Assembly (NCBI GenBank): GCA_031261905.1 | Contig: JAISIS010000024.1 | Location: 1-8,767 of the forward strand | From: Burkholderiaceae bacterium | GTDB lineage: Bacteria > Pseudomonadota > Gammaproteobacteria > Burkholderiales > Burkholderiaceae_D | Reading direction: 5' to 3' | Length of the DNA: 8,767 nucleotides | Shown: positions 7,991 through 8,767 of the stretch, one piece after another | Position numbering within the stretch: the first letter of the stretch is position 1 | Layout: each line of letters begins with the position of its first letter | Position numbers and translations under genes: made by a program | The notes under the pieces: model-generated | Databases searched by the model: none | What the model was told of the DNA's origin: nothing | Seen by the model: only the letters and a program-made list of their open reading frames with translations

Positions 7991-8013
7991 CTCATACAAA
8001 AACGCAACAAAAT
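7974..8013. repeat. Perfect 16-bp inverted repeat
   Basis: ATTTTGTTGCGTTTTT (7974-7989) is exactly complementary in reverse to 7998-8013, with an 8-nt centre TCTCATAC. No T-run follows the second arm on either strand, so the whole is not a simple terminator. It could be an operator, an RNA antiterminator stem, or a relic of a small inserted element. The base pairing is read directly; the role is unknown. Confidence 0.9.
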
Positions 8014-8059
8014 CGCCGTGGATTCACGCAAGCCTGAACGCATCGGGCAGCGAATCCTT

Positions 8060-8065
8060 TAGAAT
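8060..8065 (+). promoter_or_regulatory. Candidate -10 box for proS
   Basis: TAGAAT has one mismatch to TATAAT. A start near 8072 would give a leader of about 42 nt. No good -35 lies at 16-18 bp; CTGAAC at 8034-8039 is 20 bp away. TATAAC at 8075-8080 is an alternative. If this promoter is the main one, the hairpins at 7963-8013 lie upstream of the transcript. Confidence 0.4.
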
Positions 8066-8113
8066 CTTACAAATTATAACCTCACTGAACCTTGAAAAAA
8101 AGAATTCACTATC

Positions 8114-8767
8114 ATGCGAGCCTCCCGATTTTTTATCAGCACTTTAAAGGAAGCCCCTGCCGACGCGGAAATTATCAGCCACAAGCTCATGATCCGTACC
8201 GGTATGATCCGCCGCCTTGGATCCGGCATCTACACCTATATGCCTTTATGTCTGCGCATTCTCAAGAAAATAGAGCGGATTATCCGTGAGGAAATGGATC
8301 GCTCGGACGCTATTGAACTGCTCATGCCAATCGTTCAGCCAGCCGAGCTCTGGCAGGAAACAGGCCGCTGGGAAAAATACGGGCCGGAACTGCTGCGCAT
8401 CAAGGACCGGCACGGGCGGGATTTTGTGATTCAGCCGACTTCTGAAGAGGTTGTCACGGATATTGCGCGCAGCGTCATCAATTCCTACCGCCAGTTGCCC
8501 GTCAATTTTTACCATATCCAGACAAAATTCCGCGATGAAAGGCGTCCACGCTTCGGCCTGATGCGCGGTCGCGAATTCACGATGAAGGACGCGTATTCCT
8601 TTGACCGGGATACCGCAGGGATGGATAAGTCCTACCGGATCATGTTTGACGCATATACCCGGATATTTACCCGGATGGGATTGCAGTTCCGTTCGGTTGC
8701 TGCTGATAACGGCGCCATTGGCGGTACCGGCTCGCACGAGTTTCATGTGATTGCGGAAACCGGTGAG
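8114..8767 (+). CDS. proS: Prolyl-tRNA synthetase, N-terminal part (cut by window edge)
   Basis: The first 218 codons of a class II prolyl-tRNA synthetase are open to the end of the window. The enzyme joins proline to its tRNA in the cytoplasm. It begins [20 protein letters not shown], the standard start of bacterial-type ProS. Other matches are [12 protein letters not shown] (motif 1 region, about 33-44), [12 protein letters not shown] (about 108-119) and motif 2 with [17 protein letters not shown] (about 138-154), then MKDAYSF. The last visible residues enter the segment leading to the editing (INS) domain, so whether that domain is present cannot be seen. The bacterial-type protein is usually about 570 residues. 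The Shine-Dalgarno sequence is weak (A-rich, about 8095-8103). It is divergent from rppH. Confidence 0.96.
   Translation, partial: MRASRFFISTLKEAPADAEIISHKLMIRTGMIRRLGSGIYTYMPLCLRILKKIERIIREEMDRSDAIELLMPIVQPAELWQETGRWEKYGPELLRIKDRHGRDFVIQPTSEEVVTDIARSVINSYRQLPVNFYHIQTKFRDERRPRFGLMRGREFTMKDAYSFDRDTAGMDKSYRIMFDAYTRIFTRMGLQFRSVAADNGAIGGTGSHEFHVIAETGE

Larger units (their letters stand above)
7923..8113. other. rppH-proS divergent intergenic region
   Basis: This 191-bp gap is the largest non-coding stretch in the window. It contains the rppH ribosome binding site, a GC-rich hairpin (7941-7963: 7 bp with a CAGA bulge) that would sit in the rppH leader, a perfect 16-bp inverted repeat, a terminator-like hairpin overlapping it, and a candidate proS -10 box. 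GGATTC (8020-8025) is repeated inverted at 8052-8057. The cluster of structures is denser than in the other gaps of the window. Confidence 0.6.

Overview
This is a compact stretch of bacterial core genome. Protein sequences, gene order and moderate GC content point to a betaproteobacterium of the order Burkholderiales. A family such as Oxalobacteraceae is possible, but that is a guess from general resemblance. No mobile element, CRISPR array, tRNA or rRNA gene is visible. Nearly all of the sequence is assigned to eight complete genes and one gene cut by the right edge.

Layout: (1) 122-2029 (+) is a Uup-type ABC-F ATPase with an extended -10 promoter just upstream. (2) 2046-3596 (-) is murJ, the lipid II flippase, convergent with uup and divergent from the next operon. 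(3) 3729-5546 (+) is the ribosomal-protein/GTPase cluster rplU (L21), rpmA (L27) and obgE. It has a near-consensus sigma-70 promoter in front and a strong intrinsic terminator between rpmA and obgE. proB (5565-6692) follows obgE closely. (4) 6686-7922 (-) is a two-gene unit, rppH followed by a secreted CNP1-like protein of unknown function, whose end overlaps the end of proB by 7 bp. (5) 8114 to the end (+) is the first 218 codons of proS.

The genes serve translation (L21, L27, ObgE ribosome assembly, ProS, the ABC-F protein), mRNA decay (RppH), proline supply (ProB, with ProS charging the product) and cell-wall synthesis (MurJ). I see no coherent new multigene system. The least expected signal is regulatory: the 191-bp gap between the divergent rppH and proS genes holds a perfect 16-bp inverted repeat. 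One arm can also pair with an upstream copy of its core to make a terminator-like hairpin with a U6 tail. That gives an attenuator-like three-segment arrangement ahead of proS. Other points of interest are a murJ -10 box so close to the start codon that the mRNA may be nearly leaderless, overlapping divergent murJ/rplU promoters, and the terminator inside the rplU-rpmA-obgE cluster.
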